A stretch of 49,454 bases of DNA from Candidatus Levybacteria bacterium CG2_30_37_29 (GCA_001873215.1 MNYS01000003.1:1-49454), one strand, 5' to 3'; counted from the first letter of the stretch, positions 1 to 11,554 are shown. Numbers and translations are program-made. Notes: a model not told the origin generated them from the sequence alone.

Positions 1-2
1 AA

Positions 3-140
3 GTGCATGAAGACATGAAATACGTTCAACCCATCTTACTTGATGATATATCATCTGCTATCGGCTCCTGGAGTGGATACAATGTGTTGGCACAGAACCA
101 CAATCGTTGTCATGACACCTTTGCGTCAAGTACATCTTGA
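3..140 (+). CDS. C-terminal fragment of an upstream protein (truncated by window edge)
   Basis: Open frame from window start: VHEDMKYVQPILLDDISSAIGSWSGYNVLAQNHNRCHDTFASSTS*; stop overlaps the -35 of the groES promoter. Confidence 0.4.
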   Translation: MHEDMKYVQPILLDDISSAIGSWSGYNVLAQNHNRCHDTFASSTS

Positions 141-165
141 CAAAATTAACAACCTGTTGTATAAA
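137..165 (+). promoter_or_regulatory. Sigma70-type promoter of groES-groEL
   Basis: TTGACA (137-142), 17-bp spacer, TATAAA (160-165), immediately upstream of the CIRCE dyad. Confidence 0.75.
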
Positions 166-167
166 TA

Positions 168-193
168 CTAGCACTCAATTACATTGAGTGATT
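168..193 (+). promoter_or_regulatory. CIRCE element (HrcA operator)
   Basis: CTAGCACTC-N9-GAGTGATTT against consensus TTAGCACTC-N9-GAGTGCTAA; upstream of groES; hrcA is in the same window. Confidence 0.85.
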
Positions 194-222
194 TTCCTGA
201 CTAGTGTTTAATAATTATTATT

Positions 223-528
223 ATGTCAAAAACATCAACATCAACAATAAAACCGCTTTTTTCAAACGTACTTATAAAGCCTCTTGAAGCGGAAAGTAAA
301 ACCGCAAGCGGAATTTATCTTCCGGATTCGGTAAAAGAAAAACCACAAATTGGAATCGTTATGGCGGTTGGAGAGGGAAAAGTTTCTCTAAAAGGAGACC
401 GCGAAAAAATGGTTTTAAAAGTGGGAGACAAGGTAATGTATAAAAAATGGGGAGGAAACGAAATAAAAGTTGGAAACGAAGACTGGACAATTGTTGGACA
501 AGAAGACGTCCTGGCTGTTGTAAGCTAA
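223..528 (+). CDS. groES: Co-chaperonin GroES
   Basis: 101 aa with GroES-like sequence (IKPLEAESKTASGIYLPDS...VGDKVMYKKWGG); followed by groEL. Confidence 0.97.
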   Translation: MSKTSTSTIKPLFSNVLIKPLEAESKTASGIYLPDSVKEKPQIGIVMAVGEGKVSLKGDREKMVLKVGDKVMYKKWGGNEIKVGNEDWTIVGQEDVLAVVS

Positions 529-606
529 CTTACAACAGAATTTTCAATTATAAATTACAAATTTTAAATTAAAAACTTTAAAATTCATTTAAAATTAAAA
601 ATTTAG

Positions 607-2268
<1,662 letters not shown>

Positions 2269-2277
2269 CGCTTCGCG

Positions 2278-2308
2278 AATTTTCAATTTTCAATTCTCAA
2301 TTTTCAAT
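2278..2308. repeat. Short AT-rich tandem repeat (AATTTTC x ~4)
   Basis: aattttcaattttcaattctcaattttcaat directly after groEL. Confidence 0.7.
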
Positions 2309-2355
2309 AGGTTACGTTATAATCTATCTAAGCTATTCACTAATTCCTAAACATT

Positions 2356-3207
2356 ATGATTGATGTTCATTGTCATTTAAATTTTCATCCGTTTGAAAAA
2401 AATATTGATGAGGTTGTTGCCGCGGCGCGACTTGCAGGAGTAAAAGCGATTGTAAATGTGGGGACAAGCCTTGAATCAAGTATCAAAGCAGTAGAGCTTG
2501 CCCACAAATTTTCTGACATGTACGCTATTGTCGGCATCCACCCTCATCATGCGGATAAGCTCGTTCCGGGCTTGCAGTCCTCGTCTCCGCCTGCGGGCCT
2601 TAAAGTTACCGGAGATTGGATTGGTGAACTTGAAAAAATCGCGCTAAGTTCAACTAAAGTTATCGGCATTGGAGAAATAGGACTTGATTATTATTCGTAT
2701 AAATCAAATGGAATAGTTGATCCGAAAATTCAAAAAGAAGTATTCATAAAGCAGATTGAATTAGCGCATAAGCTTAATTTGCCGTTACAAATCCACAACA
2801 GGCATGCGGGAGAAGACGTGGTTGACGTTTTAAAGAAGTTTAAACATTTATTAAAAGATGTTCCTGGAATGTTTCACTGTTTTGCTGCAACAAAAGAAGT
2901 TTTAAAAGAAGTTCTGGATATGGGGTTTTATATTGGGTTTGACGGAAACATAACATATAAAGGGCTTGCGCCCGGAGAGACAGTTGAATTAAAAGATCTT
3001 GCTATTAACACGCCTTTATATCGTATTTTTGTTGAGACAGATAGTCCGTATTTAACCCCGGTCCCCTTGCGCGGTGCGCAAAATAAACCTGAAAATGTTA
3101 TAATTACGGCACAATTTATCGCAGGTATTAAAAACAAAACCAATACCTACTTCCAACAAACAATCTATAATAATTTCAGAACTGTTTTTGGAGTGGAAAT
3201 AAAGTAG
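2356..3207 (+). CDS. tatD: TatD family metal-dependent hydrolase (DNase)
   Basis: DVHCHLNF, GEIGLDYY, FHCFAATKEV, VETDSPYLTPVPLRG motifs. Confidence 0.93.
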   Translation: MIDVHCHLNFHPFEKNIDEVVAAARLAGVKAIVNVGTSLESSIKAVELAHKFSDMYAIVGIHPHHADKLVPGLQSSSPPAGLKVTGDWIGELEKIALSSTKVIGIGEIGLDYYSYKSNGIVDPKIQKEVFIKQIELAHKLNLPLQIHNRHAGEDVVDVLKKFKHLLKDVPGMFHCFAATKEVLKEVLDMGFYIGFDGNITYKGLAPGETVELKDLAINTPLYRIFVETDSPYLTPVPLRGAQNKPENVIITAQFIAGIKNKTNTYFQQTIYNNFRTVFGVEIK

Positions 3208-3220
3208 TAAATTGCACAAT

Positions 3221-4720
3221 ATGAATTCTTTAATAGACACATTTTTTAGCCGGTATCCAAGAAAGTCAATCCGGCTTCTGGAAATTCTTCCGCCGCTTCT
3301 TTCACTTTTTTTAATAAGCATGCCTTTTTGGGGTTCTATATTTTTTCCGGTACAACTTGCCTATTTTATTATCTTTTTTGACATGTATTGGTTGTATAAA
3401 TCGTTAAACCTTGCAGTATGTTCTTTTATTGCCGCCAGAAAAATTAAGGAAGCAGAAAATGTTGATTGGCTTGCTAAAGCGGAAAAGCTTTCAAATTATT
3501 CAAAAATGCACCATGTCGTTATAATCCCGACTTATCAGGAATCAATAGAAAAACTTTGTGAAACACTTGAAAATTTTAGAATGCAGACATTTCCACCAAA
3601 AAGGTTATTTGTATTTGTTGGATTTGAGGAGCGTGAAAAAAAGGCTACGGAAAAAGCAAAAATACTTGAAAAAGAATACGGAAAAGAGTTTGGAGGACTT
3701 TATTTCACTTTTCATCCTGATTTGCCAAATGAGATAAAAGGTAAATCGTCAAATCAAGCATATGCAGCCAGAGTTGCGGAAAAAATTCTTATTGAAGGAA
3801 AGGGTATATCAGAGGAATTTCTGACTGTTTCTTCAGTTGACGCAGATTGTATTTTTGATAGGCAATTTTTTGCCTATCTTTCACATGAATTCTTAATGTC
3901 TGCTGCTCCACACCTTAAATTCTGGCAATCGGCAAATGTAAATTATAATAATTTTTGGAAAGTTCCCTCTTTTATAAGAGTTATTGCTTTTTTTGGAAGT
4001 TTGTGGCGCGCATCGCTTCTTGTGCAAGGATTGAGGCTTATTCCAAATTCCACTTATTCTTTGTCATTTAAATTATTAAAAGAAATTGATTATTGGGATA
4101 CGGATGTTATTCCTGAAGATTACAGAATATTTTTTAAGGCGTTCTTTTTAAAAAATGGACAAGTTAGCGTTGACCCTATCTTTTTGAAAACCTCAATGGA
4201 TTCCCCAAAATCACAGACTTATGTAAAAAGCCTTATGAATAAATATCACCAAGAAAGACGGTGGTCGTGGGGAATTTCAGATGATGCTGTGTATCTTAAG
4301 TGGTGGTTAACTGTTAGGGAAGAGCCTTTTTTCAAAAAAACATATTTGGTAGGAAATGTTTTACTTGACCATATATTATGGCCCGTAAACTGGTATATTA
4401 TTACTATATCTGCAAATTTAATTGTAATTTTAAATCCGGTATTTTCCAGAACCAGTCTTGGTCATAGCCTTCCTCAGTTGTCAGGATTTATTCTGACGTT
4501 ATGTCTATTTGCGCTTTTTGTTTTAATTTATGTAGACTTTGATTTGCGTTCAAAGCGTTACGCAAAAGCATCAAAATTTAGACAGTTTATATTTCCTTTA
4601 GAATTTGTTTTGATGCCTGTTGCCGGATTTTTCCTTTCATCTCTTCCGGCGCTCATCTCTCACGTACAGCTTATTGTTGGAAAAAGATTAGAGTATAAGG
4701 TTACGGAGAAAATTGATTAA
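3221..4720 (+). CDS. Membrane-associated family 2-type glycosyltransferase
   Basis: HHVVIIPTYQES..., SSVDADCIFD (DxD-like), N- and C-terminal TM segments. ATG at 3221 preferred over the TTG at 3212 in the ORF track. Confidence 0.75.
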   Translation: MNSLIDTFFSRYPRKSIRLLEILPPLLSLFLISMPFWGSIFFPVQLAYFIIFFDMYWLYKSLNLAVCSFIAARKIKEAENVDWLAKAEKLSNYSKMHHVVIIPTYQESIEKLCETLENFRMQTFPPKRLFVFVGFEEREKKATEKAKILEKEYGKEFGGLYFTFHPDLPNEIKGKSSNQAYAARVAEKILIEGKGISEEFLTVSSVDADCIFDRQFFAYLSHEFLMSAAPHLKFWQSANVNYNNFWKVPSFIRVIAFFGSLWRASLLVQGLRLIPNSTYSLSFKLLKEIDYWDTDVIPEDYRIFFKAFFLKNGQVSVDPIFLKTSMDSPKSQTYVKSLMNKYHQERRWSWGISDDAVYLKWWLTVREEPFFKKTYLVGNVLLDHILWPVNWYIITISANLIVILNPVFSRTSLGHSLPQLSGFILTLCLFALFVLIYVDFDLRSKRYAKASKFRQFIFPLEFVLMPVAGFFLSSLPALISHVQLIVGKRLEYKVTEKID

Positions 4721-4910
4721 AGCAAATTTTTCCGTAACCTTTACTGCGTATAAAGTTACAGAAAAAATAGATTGAGTTTATGTAACTTTTACTTACGTAT
4801 AAGGTTACAGAGAAGATGGACTGAAGTAATCTTTGCTATGCATAAAGTTACTGAGATGATAAATTAGTGTAAAATGGATTAAAGTTTTAGTTTGAGAATG
4901 CATAAAACTA
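4693..4910. repeat. Degenerate tandem array of GTATAAGGTTAC-type units, each forming an inverted repeat
   Basis: GTATAAGG at 4693, GTATAAAG at 4748, GTATAAGG at 4797, GCATAAAG at 4840, GCATAAAA at 4900. Hairpin 1: AAGGTTACGGAGAAAATT/AATTTTTCCGTAACCTT (4697-4741). Hairpin 2: AAAGTTACA/TGTAACTTT (4752-4789). Confidence 0.8.
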
Positions 4911-4917
4911 ATACGAT

Positions 4918-6426
4918 ATGAACAAGTTATTTAGTAGGAAATTTATAAGAAAGCTTTATAAAAAAGATACTTGGTTTGTGGTTTTCGCACTTTTTATTTT
5001 TTCTCTTCTTCGTATCCCCTCCATTGTTGAGCCATATTGGTATGGTGATGAAGGAATTTATGAAGTGATAGGAATGTCTCTTCGCGCAGGAGGACTTTTG
5101 TATAGAGATATTTGGGACAATAAGCCTCCAATTCTTTATCTTATATATCAACTTTTCAGCGGTGATCAATTTTCTGTACGGACCTTATCTCTTCTTTTCG
5201 GTGCTGCATCGGTTGTAGTATTTTTTCTTGTAGCAAAAAAATTATTTCATACACGCAGATCACAATATGTTTCAACCGGAGTATTCATGGTTTTATTTGG
5301 TCTGCCTATTTTGGAAGGAAATATTGCAAACGCTGAAAATTTTATGCTTTTGCCAATCCTTTGCGCATTTTATTTTGTTATTTCATCATTTGATGTTCCA
5401 TCTTTTAAAAAAACATTTATTGCGGGTCTTCTTCTTTCTTTTGCTTTTCTTACAAAAATAGTTGCAGTTTTTGATTTTGGTGCATTTGTAGTAAGTATTG
5501 CAATTTTGCGTCTTTATGATGAATTTGCGCCTCGTCGAGGAAATATATTTAAAAAAATTCCTTTCAAAAAAATTATTTTAGGGTCAGAGCAAGAGTTGAT
5601 TCTTGGAGCAGGATTTGTATTGCCAATTATTGCAACAATTTTATTTTTCGTCGCAAAAGGTGCATTCACAGATTTTTATAAAGCCGTGTTTTCGCAAAAT
5701 GTTGGATATGTGTCTTATGGAAATTACTTTTTATTTCCGCAAGGACTGCTTGTTTTAAAACTTATACTTCTTTCCGCTGGAATAGGATTTGTGTGGCAGT
5801 TACGCCATGCATTAGGGAAAAGCGGTGTCGTAATTTTAATCTGGATTTTTTTCTCACTATTCAATGCGTCGTTTTCAGAAAGGCCATACACTCATTATCT
5901 TCTGGTATTGCTTGCTTCGTTTTCTTTATTTTTAGGTTATATTTTTGAGGACAAAAAACTTTCAATTATAAAAATAACTTTTCTTGTTGCATTAATAGCT
6001 TTTGTTTATTTTAATTTTAATTTATATAAAAAAATTGTTCCGTATTACCAAAATTATATGTCTTTTGTATTCGGTAATAAAAATGCTAAAGAATATCAAA
6101 GGTTTTTTGATGGTAATACGCCGCGAGATTATGAGCTTGCAAATATTGTTCGGTCAAAAACCAGCAAATCGGACGGAATTTTTATTTGGGGAGATCAAGC
6201 ACAAATTTATGCACTTTCAGGAAAGCTCCCGCCGGGACGTTATACTGTTTCATACCATGTAACATTTTATAAAAACGCAATTGGAGAGACATTAGGTGAT
6301 ATAAACCGAGTACAGCCGAAGTATATTATTCAAACAAAAACAGACGGAACAATTGAAAATTTTCTTGCATCTTACGTACTTAAGTATAAAATAGACGGGG
6401 CACAAATTTATGAAAGGCAATATTAA
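4918..6426 (+). CDS. ArnT/PMT-like (GT39-type) membrane glycosyltransferase
   Basis: 502 aa, multi-TM, N-terminal YWYGDEGIYEVIGMSLRAGGLLYRDIWDNKPPILYLIY typical of RgtA/B/C/D-like GTs. Confidence 0.8.
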   Translation: MNKLFSRKFIRKLYKKDTWFVVFALFIFSLLRIPSIVEPYWYGDEGIYEVIGMSLRAGGLLYRDIWDNKPPILYLIYQLFSGDQFSVRTLSLLFGAASVVVFFLVAKKLFHTRRSQYVSTGVFMVLFGLPILEGNIANAENFMLLPILCAFYFVISSFDVPSFKKTFIAGLLLSFAFLTKIVAVFDFGAFVVSIAILRLYDEFAPRRGNIFKKIPFKKIILGSEQELILGAGFVLPIIATILFFVAKGAFTDFYKAVFSQNVGYVSYGNYFLFPQGLLVLKLILLSAGIGFVWQLRHALGKSGVVILIWIFFSLFNASFSERPYTHYLLVLLASFSLFLGYIFEDKKLSIIKITFLVALIAFVYFNFNLYKKIVPYYQNYMSFVFGNKNAKEYQRFFDGNTPRDYELANIVRSKTSKSDGIFIWGDQAQIYALSGKLPPGRYTVSYHVTFYKNAIGETLGDINRVQPKYIIQTKTDGTIENFLASYVLKYKIDGAQIYERQY

Positions 6427-6763
6427 ACTACTGATGTCTGATACTATAATAAGATCCTCACTTTTTATTTCTGTATTTTTCCTTACGGTCCAGTCAGTTT
6501 TAATGCTATTTTTTCAACAAAATTTGCCTCCTTATATACCTTTTTTTAATAGTCAGCCGTGGGGAGAAGAAAGGTTAATTCCGTCAGCGGCAATATTATT
6601 TTTGCCGCTTGTGCTTTTTTTAGTCTTTATAATAAATAATTTTATAAGTTCTATTTTATATATCCGTCATACTTTGATTGCCAGAATTCTTACTTTTAAT
6701 TCTTTACTTTTTATTTTTCTAGGACTTCTTGCTTATTTGCAAATTATATTGCTCGTTTTTTAA
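6410..6763 (+). CDS. Small multi-TM membrane protein
   Basis: 117 aa hydrophobic ORF overlapping the preceding gene by 17 nt, same strand. Confidence 0.55.
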   Translation: MKGNIKLLMSDTIIRSSLFISVFFLTVQSVLMLFFQQNLPPYIPFFNSQPWGEERLIPSAAILFLPLVLFLVFIINNFISSILYIRHTLIARILTFNSLLFIFLGLLAYLQIILLVF

Positions 6764-6773
6764 CAAAAAGAAT

Positions 6774-7835
6774 ATGATTTTGACGTATCTTCTTCCGTTT
6801 TTGGTAACACTTTTTGTGTCAATTATCTTAACTCCGCTTGTTATCCGTTTTGCAAAAAAAATAAAATTAATAGACGATCCAAAGACTCACAATCACCCGG
6901 CGCTCCTTCACAAAAATCCTATTCCGAGGGCAGGAGGTTTGGCATTATTCTTTGCTTTAGTTACTGGTATGATTATTTTTTTGCCATTAAATTCTGTATT
7001 TTTACCAATCATTATTGGAGGAACATTTGTTGTAGTTGTAGGACTTCTGGATGATAAATATGATTTGTCTCCATATCTTAGATTTGCGGCAAATATTTTT
7101 TGCGCTTCAATTGTGGTTTTTAGTGGCGCTACAATACCATATATCACAAATCCCCTAGGTGGAATTCTCCATTTTCAAAATATTACATTTGGAATTTTTG
7201 GTATTGGTTATTCGATTTCTTTAGGAAGTATTCTTGCGGTTGTATGGATTGTTTGGGTAATGAATATGCTGAATTGGAGCAAAGGCGTAGATGGACAAAT
7301 GCCCGGAATTGTAGTTATTTCAAGTTGCATTATCGGACTTGCCGCGCTTCGTTTTCCTGTTTTAACAAATATGAATATCTATACATCTCAATTATCGTTT
7401 ATGGTTGCAGGAGCATCTCTTGGATTTTTAGTTTATAATTTTTATCCTGCCAAAATATTCCCCGGATACAGCGCAACAATTCTAGGATTTTTATTAGGTA
7501 TTCTTTCTTTACTTTCAGGAGTTAAGCTTGCAACAGCACTTCTTGTTCTTGGAGTGCCAGCAGCAGATGCATTTTTTACAATCATAAGAAGAATTCTTTC
7601 AAAAAAATCCCCATTTTGGCATGATAAAGGACACCTTCACCATTTGCTTTTAAAACTTGGAATGGGGCACAGAAGTATTGCGATTTTTTACTGGCTTATG
7701 TCTTTGTTTTTAGGGATTTTTGCATTAAATCTATCAAGTAGAGGAAAATTATTTGCTATAATTCTTGTAGTTGTTGTTGTAGGTGCGGGGATTGTTACTC
7801 TTAAGTTCTTAATTAGGAGAGGAAATAAAAAATGA
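6774..7835 (+). CDS. MraY/WecA-like glycosyl-1-phosphate transferase (GT4 family)
   Basis: LIDDPKTHNHPALLHKNPIPRAGGLALF, GLLDDKYDLSP, NMLNWSKGVDG, HDKGHLHHLLLKLGMGHR motifs; ATG at 6774. Confidence 0.9.
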   Translation: MILTYLLPFLVTLFVSIILTPLVIRFAKKIKLIDDPKTHNHPALLHKNPIPRAGGLALFFALVTGMIIFLPLNSVFLPIIIGGTFVVVVGLLDDKYDLSPYLRFAANIFCASIVVFSGATIPYITNPLGGILHFQNITFGIFGIGYSISLGSILAVVWIVWVMNMLNWSKGVDGQMPGIVVISSCIIGLAALRFPVLTNMNIYTSQLSFMVAGASLGFLVYNFYPAKIFPGYSATILGFLLGILSLLSGVKLATALLVLGVPAADAFFTIIRRILSKKSPFWHDKGHLHHLLLKLGMGHRSIAIFYWLMSLFLGIFALNLSSRGKLFAIILVVVVVGAGIVTLKFLIRRGNKK

Positions 7836-8773
7836 TTGAAAAGTCTTTCTACATACTAAAATTGCTTCGTCCACGCCAGTGGATAAAAAATTTCGCGTTA
7901 TTTGCAGCAATAGTTTTCGGTGGATATTTATTTAATCTTCTAATTTTTAGCCAAGTAATGCTTGGGTTTATTGCGTTTTGTCTACTGTCTTCATCAACTT
8001 ATGTCATAAATGACATTCTTGATATGAAAAAAGACAAGCTACATCCGTTCAAAAAAACAAGACCGATTGCCTCAGGGAAAATAAGCGTCAGAGAAGCAAT
8101 AATAATTTTTGTTGTAACAATATCAGCCGCGCTTTTTTTGGCAAAAGAAATCAACAGCGTTTTCTTCTTTATTGCCTGTGTGTATATTGTTTTGCAAATG
8201 TCATATTCTTTGGTATTTAAAGGTATAGTAATTTTTGACATTTTGTTAATTGCCACAGGTTATATTCTACGAGTTTTAGCCGGTGAGACTATAAGTGGTT
8301 ATCACATTTCGGTATGGCTTTTGCTTACAACCGTTTCTTTATCTCTTTTCTTGGCTGTCGGAAAGAGGCGTTCGGAGTTGACGCTTCTAAAAAATTATAC
8401 AGGAGTTAAAGTTGAAGAAATTAGGGAAAGCCTTTCACACTATTCCGAAAATCTTATTGATGCTTTTACTGTTATGTTTGCAACGTCTACTTTTATTTTT
8501 TATTCATTTTTTACTTTTCTTGAAAACCCAAGAGGAATTAGGATAAGCATTGATGTTTTGCTTCCCGAATTTTTACCATATTACCTTCAAAAAAAATGGT
8601 TGATGATTACTATTGTTCCGGTTATTTATGGCCTTATGCGATATTTACAAGATATTTATGAAAAGAAAGAAGGTGAGAGTCCTGATAGAGTTCTTTTATC
8701 TGATAAACAATTGCTTTCATCAGTCATTATTTGGGCAATACTAGTAATTGTTATTATTTATTTTATTGGATAG
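7832..8773 (+). CDS. UbiA family prenyltransferase (decaprenyl-phosphate phosphoribosyltransferase-like)
   Basis: LLRPRQWIKNFALFAAIVFGG, YVINDILDMKKDKLHPFKKTRPIASGKIS; multi-TM. Confidence 0.87.
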   Translation: MIEKSFYILKLLRPRQWIKNFALFAAIVFGGYLFNLLIFSQVMLGFIAFCLLSSSTYVINDILDMKKDKLHPFKKTRPIASGKISVREAIIIFVVTISAALFLAKEINSVFFFIACVYIVLQMSYSLVFKGIVIFDILLIATGYILRVLAGETISGYHISVWLLLTTVSLSLFLAVGKRRSELTLLKNYTGVKVEEIRESLSHYSENLIDAFTVMFATSTFIFYSFFTFLENPRGIRISIDVLLPEFLPYYLQKKWLMITIVPVIYGLMRYLQDIYEKKEGESPDRVLLSDKQLLSSVIIWAILVIVIIYFIG

Positions 8774-9626
8774 AGATTTTTTGTGCATAAGTACTACTAA
8801 TCCATCCACTTGTTTCATCTCTTAATTTTATTTGATACCAACCGTTTTTTTCGTCTAATAGTGAATATGTTTCCCCGGGACTTACTCTGCCGATTTCACT
8901 TCCTGCAACAGACGGTTCTTTTCTAACGCGAAGAAAACCTGTTGGTGTTTGGCTTATTTTTACTTGTGTTGAAGATGCGGGTGTTGGAGTAAGAGTTGAT
9001 GGAAGAGGAGTTGGAGAAACTGAAGTTTCGTCTTGGTCCGTAGCTTCTGTTCCGAGAACAGAATTGACTACTAATTTGTATCCTGAAACTGCTCTTATTC
9101 TTAGCGTTTTTTTACCAAAACCTTGTTTTCGTATTTCAAGCTCGTGCTCGGACGCAGAAATATTTTTTTGAAAATACGGAGTTGCGCCTACCTGGTTTCC
9201 GTCAAGAGTTACAAGTGCACCATCAGGGATACTTGCAACAAAAAGGCTGGCATCTTTTTCACTTGTTTTTTCAAGAGTTAAAATTGATGAACTTGCATAA
9301 GACCCAACAAGAAATGTTCTTTCAATCGCAGTGAGAACATTAGGAGTAATACGAATCTTACGGGTAAAGGGAATTTGGGTTTTATCTTCAGGAACAATAC
9401 GAATTGTATATTCACGAGAATCTATAGTTTCATTTTGCGAACATTTGCAAAAATTGGTCGTGCCGATATTCTTGTCATCCAAAAATACTTTAGCCTTTAT
9501 ATTTGACGTTACTTGTAAAGCCCCTTTTCCCGGGGGGATTAAAACTTGAGAGGCTATATATACAGCAATAAAAAGACCTGTGAGGATGAGAAGAAAAGCA
9601 AAAATTGAAAATATTCGTTTTTTCAT
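8763..9626 (-). CDS. PEGA-domain and SH3-domain membrane-anchored protein
   Basis: N-terminal TM, two PEGA-like stretches (VTSNIKAKVFLDDKNIGTT; VASIPDGALVTLDGNQVGATPYF), C-terminal SH3b-like LRVRKEPSVAGSEIGRVSPGETYSLLDEKNGWYQI; 11-bp convergent overlap with the UbiA gene. Confidence 0.8.
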   Translation of the reverse strand: MKKRIFSIFAFLLILTGLFIAVYIASQVLIPPGKGALQVTSNIKAKVFLDDKNIGTTNFCKCSQNETIDSREYTIRIVPEDKTQIPFTRKIRITPNVLTAIERTFLVGSYASSSILTLEKTSEKDASLFVASIPDGALVTLDGNQVGATPYFQKNISASEHELEIRKQGFGKKTLRIRAVSGYKLVVNSVLGTEATDQDETSVSPTPLPSTLTPTPASSTQVKISQTPTGFLRVRKEPSVAGSEIGRVSPGETYSLLDEKNGWYQIKLRDETSGWISSTYAQKISIQ

Positions 9627-9673
9627 TTGCGCTTTCTAATCATACCAAAATAAGTAAGACGCGACAAGAAAAA

Positions 9674-11086
9674 TTATACAAAACGTGGGAAAAGCGGCAC
9701 GCTTGATTTTATTTCACCACTAAATTGTTTGAGAATTTTTTCAGCAGTTTGGGGGAGAAAGGGTTGAAGATCAAATGCAACATCTCGTATAGCTCTTGAA
9801 TAATTCCATAATTTTTCTTCTAGTTTTTTATTATCTTCAATTTTCCAAGGTTCGTCTTGGTTAATTTCTTGATCCACGATTTTTATTCTCCCCCAAATAT
9901 TAGATAGAGCGTCGTTGAATCGATAATCATTCAAGTATGTTTCAACTTCTTTAAATAATTTTGGGGTATGCTTTGAAGAAAAACTTAAAGAAACATTTTC
10001 TGCAAGCTTTGCAACTCTTGCTACTAAGTTACCCAGGCCGTTTGCTAGGTCTGCGTTGTAAAGAGTTTTTAATTTTTCTTCTGAAAAATTTCCGTCTTCT
10101 GTTGATGGAATTTCTCTGAGAAAATAATATCGTAAAGCTTCAGCTCCATATTTTTCAATTAAATCAATAGGATCAATTACATTACCGATTGTTTTTGACA
10201 TTTTTTGCCCGTCTACAGTTAAGTATCCGTGCACAAACAGAGATTTTGGCAACGGCAACTTTGCCGAGAGTAAAAATGCCGGCCAGTAAATTGCGTGAAA
10301 TCGCGTGATACCCTTTCCAATTATATGAACATCGGCCGGCCAAAACTTTTCGTATTTTTCTGTTAATCCGCTTCTGTAAATGTTTAACGCATCAAACCAA
10401 ACATACATTCTCTGTGAGTTATCTTCCGGAATAGGTACTCCCCAATTTTTTGCGCGCGCATTAGACCTTGAAATGCTTATATCTTTTAAATCCTGTTTTA
10501 AAAAGGATAAAACCTCATTTTTTCTGGATTGGGGAATTATTTTAAGTTCGTCTTCTTCAATAAGCTTCCTGATGCAACTTTCATATTTTGATAATTTGAA
10601 AAAATAATTTTCTTCGGCTACTGTTTCTAACTTTTTACCGGGATGTTCAAAGCATTCTCCGTTTTCATTCAGTTCTTCTGCTTCATAAAACAATTCGCAG
10701 CCGACGCAGTAAAGTCCGGAATATTCTTTTTTGTAAATATCTCCTGCTTCAGAGCAGCGCTTCCATAATTCTTGTGAAGATGCAAAGTGACTTTTGCTGC
10801 TTCCTTTTTGAAAAGCATCAAACTCAACATTTAGTTTTTCAGCAAGGTGTTGAAAAAGCTTACTGTTTTCATCAACAAATGTTTGAATATCAACCCCTGC
10901 TGCTTCTGCGGCCTGGACATTTTTTAAAGCATTTTCGTCGCTTCCGGAAAGAAGTAAAGCATCTTCTCCTAAAAGTTTGTGAAATCGTTTGATAACATCT
11001 GCTTGCGTAAATTCCAATGCGTGGCCAACATGCGGTTTTGCATTTACGTAAGGAATTGCGGTTGTTATGAAAAACTTTTTGTTCAT
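9674..11086 (-). CDS. metG: Methionyl-tRNA synthetase
   Basis: FFITTAIPYVNAKPHVGHALE, VHGYLTVDGQKMSKTIGNVIDP (KMSKS); start placed at MNKKFF. Confidence 0.95.
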   Translation of the reverse strand: MNKKFFITTAIPYVNAKPHVGHALEFTQADVIKRFHKLLGEDALLLSGSDENALKNVQAAEAAGVDIQTFVDENSKLFQHLAEKLNVEFDAFQKGSSKSHFASSQELWKRCSEAGDIYKKEYSGLYCVGCELFYEAEELNENGECFEHPGKKLETVAEENYFFKLSKYESCIRKLIEEDELKIIPQSRKNEVLSFLKQDLKDISISRSNARAKNWGVPIPEDNSQRMYVWFDALNIYRSGLTEKYEKFWPADVHIIGKGITRFHAIYWPAFLLSAKLPLPKSLFVHGYLTVDGQKMSKTIGNVIDPIDLIEKYGAEALRYYFLREIPSTEDGNFSEEKLKTLYNADLANGLGNLVARVAKLAENVSLSFSSKHTPKLFKEVETYLNDYRFNDALSNIWGRIKIVDQEINQDEPWKIEDNKKLEEKLWNYSRAIRDVAFDLQPFLPQTAEKILKQFSGEIKSSVPLFPRFV

Positions 11087-11123
11087 GTGGTTAATTGTAT
11101 CAAAGGTAGTGTGCGCACTCAAG

Positions 11124-11498
11124 CTAAGATTCTAATTTATGAAGAAGTCTGGATTTTTTCTGGCGTGGCCTATCGGCAAGAAAAAATTCCGAGAGAAGAA
11201 TAATTGATGAAAGTAGTAAAAGGTAAAATGGGCTTCTAAATCCAAAAAAACGAAGAATAAGAAGACTTACAACAAAAATAGAAAGAAGTGCAGCGCGTCT
11301 TTTGGATAACAATATAAATGAGAAAAGAGAAAATATGGTCAAAAAAAGTAGTGGAAGAAAAATGTAAAGTGGGGGGACATAAAAATTCCCTGCCTCAAAT
11401 ATACTTTTGGGATCAACAAAGAAAATTAAAATAAAAAGAAGTGCAAAAAAAATAATAAATAAATATAAAAAAACAATATGTTTTCTTTCTTGCCGCAT
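11124..11498 (-). CDS. Small integral membrane protein
   Basis: 124 aa, four predicted TM segments, same strand and upstream of metG. Confidence 0.5.
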   Translation of the reverse strand: MRQERKHIVFLYLFIIFFALLFILIFFVDPKSIFEAGNFYVPPLYIFLPLLFLTIFSLFSFILLSKRRAALLSIFVVSLLILRFFGFRSPFYLLLLSSIILLSEFFLADRPRQKKSRLLHKLES

Positions 11499-11554
11499 GG
11501 ATTAAAGAATAGCAAAAAAAGATACACCAAACAAGAAGAAAACAAATTTATCCC

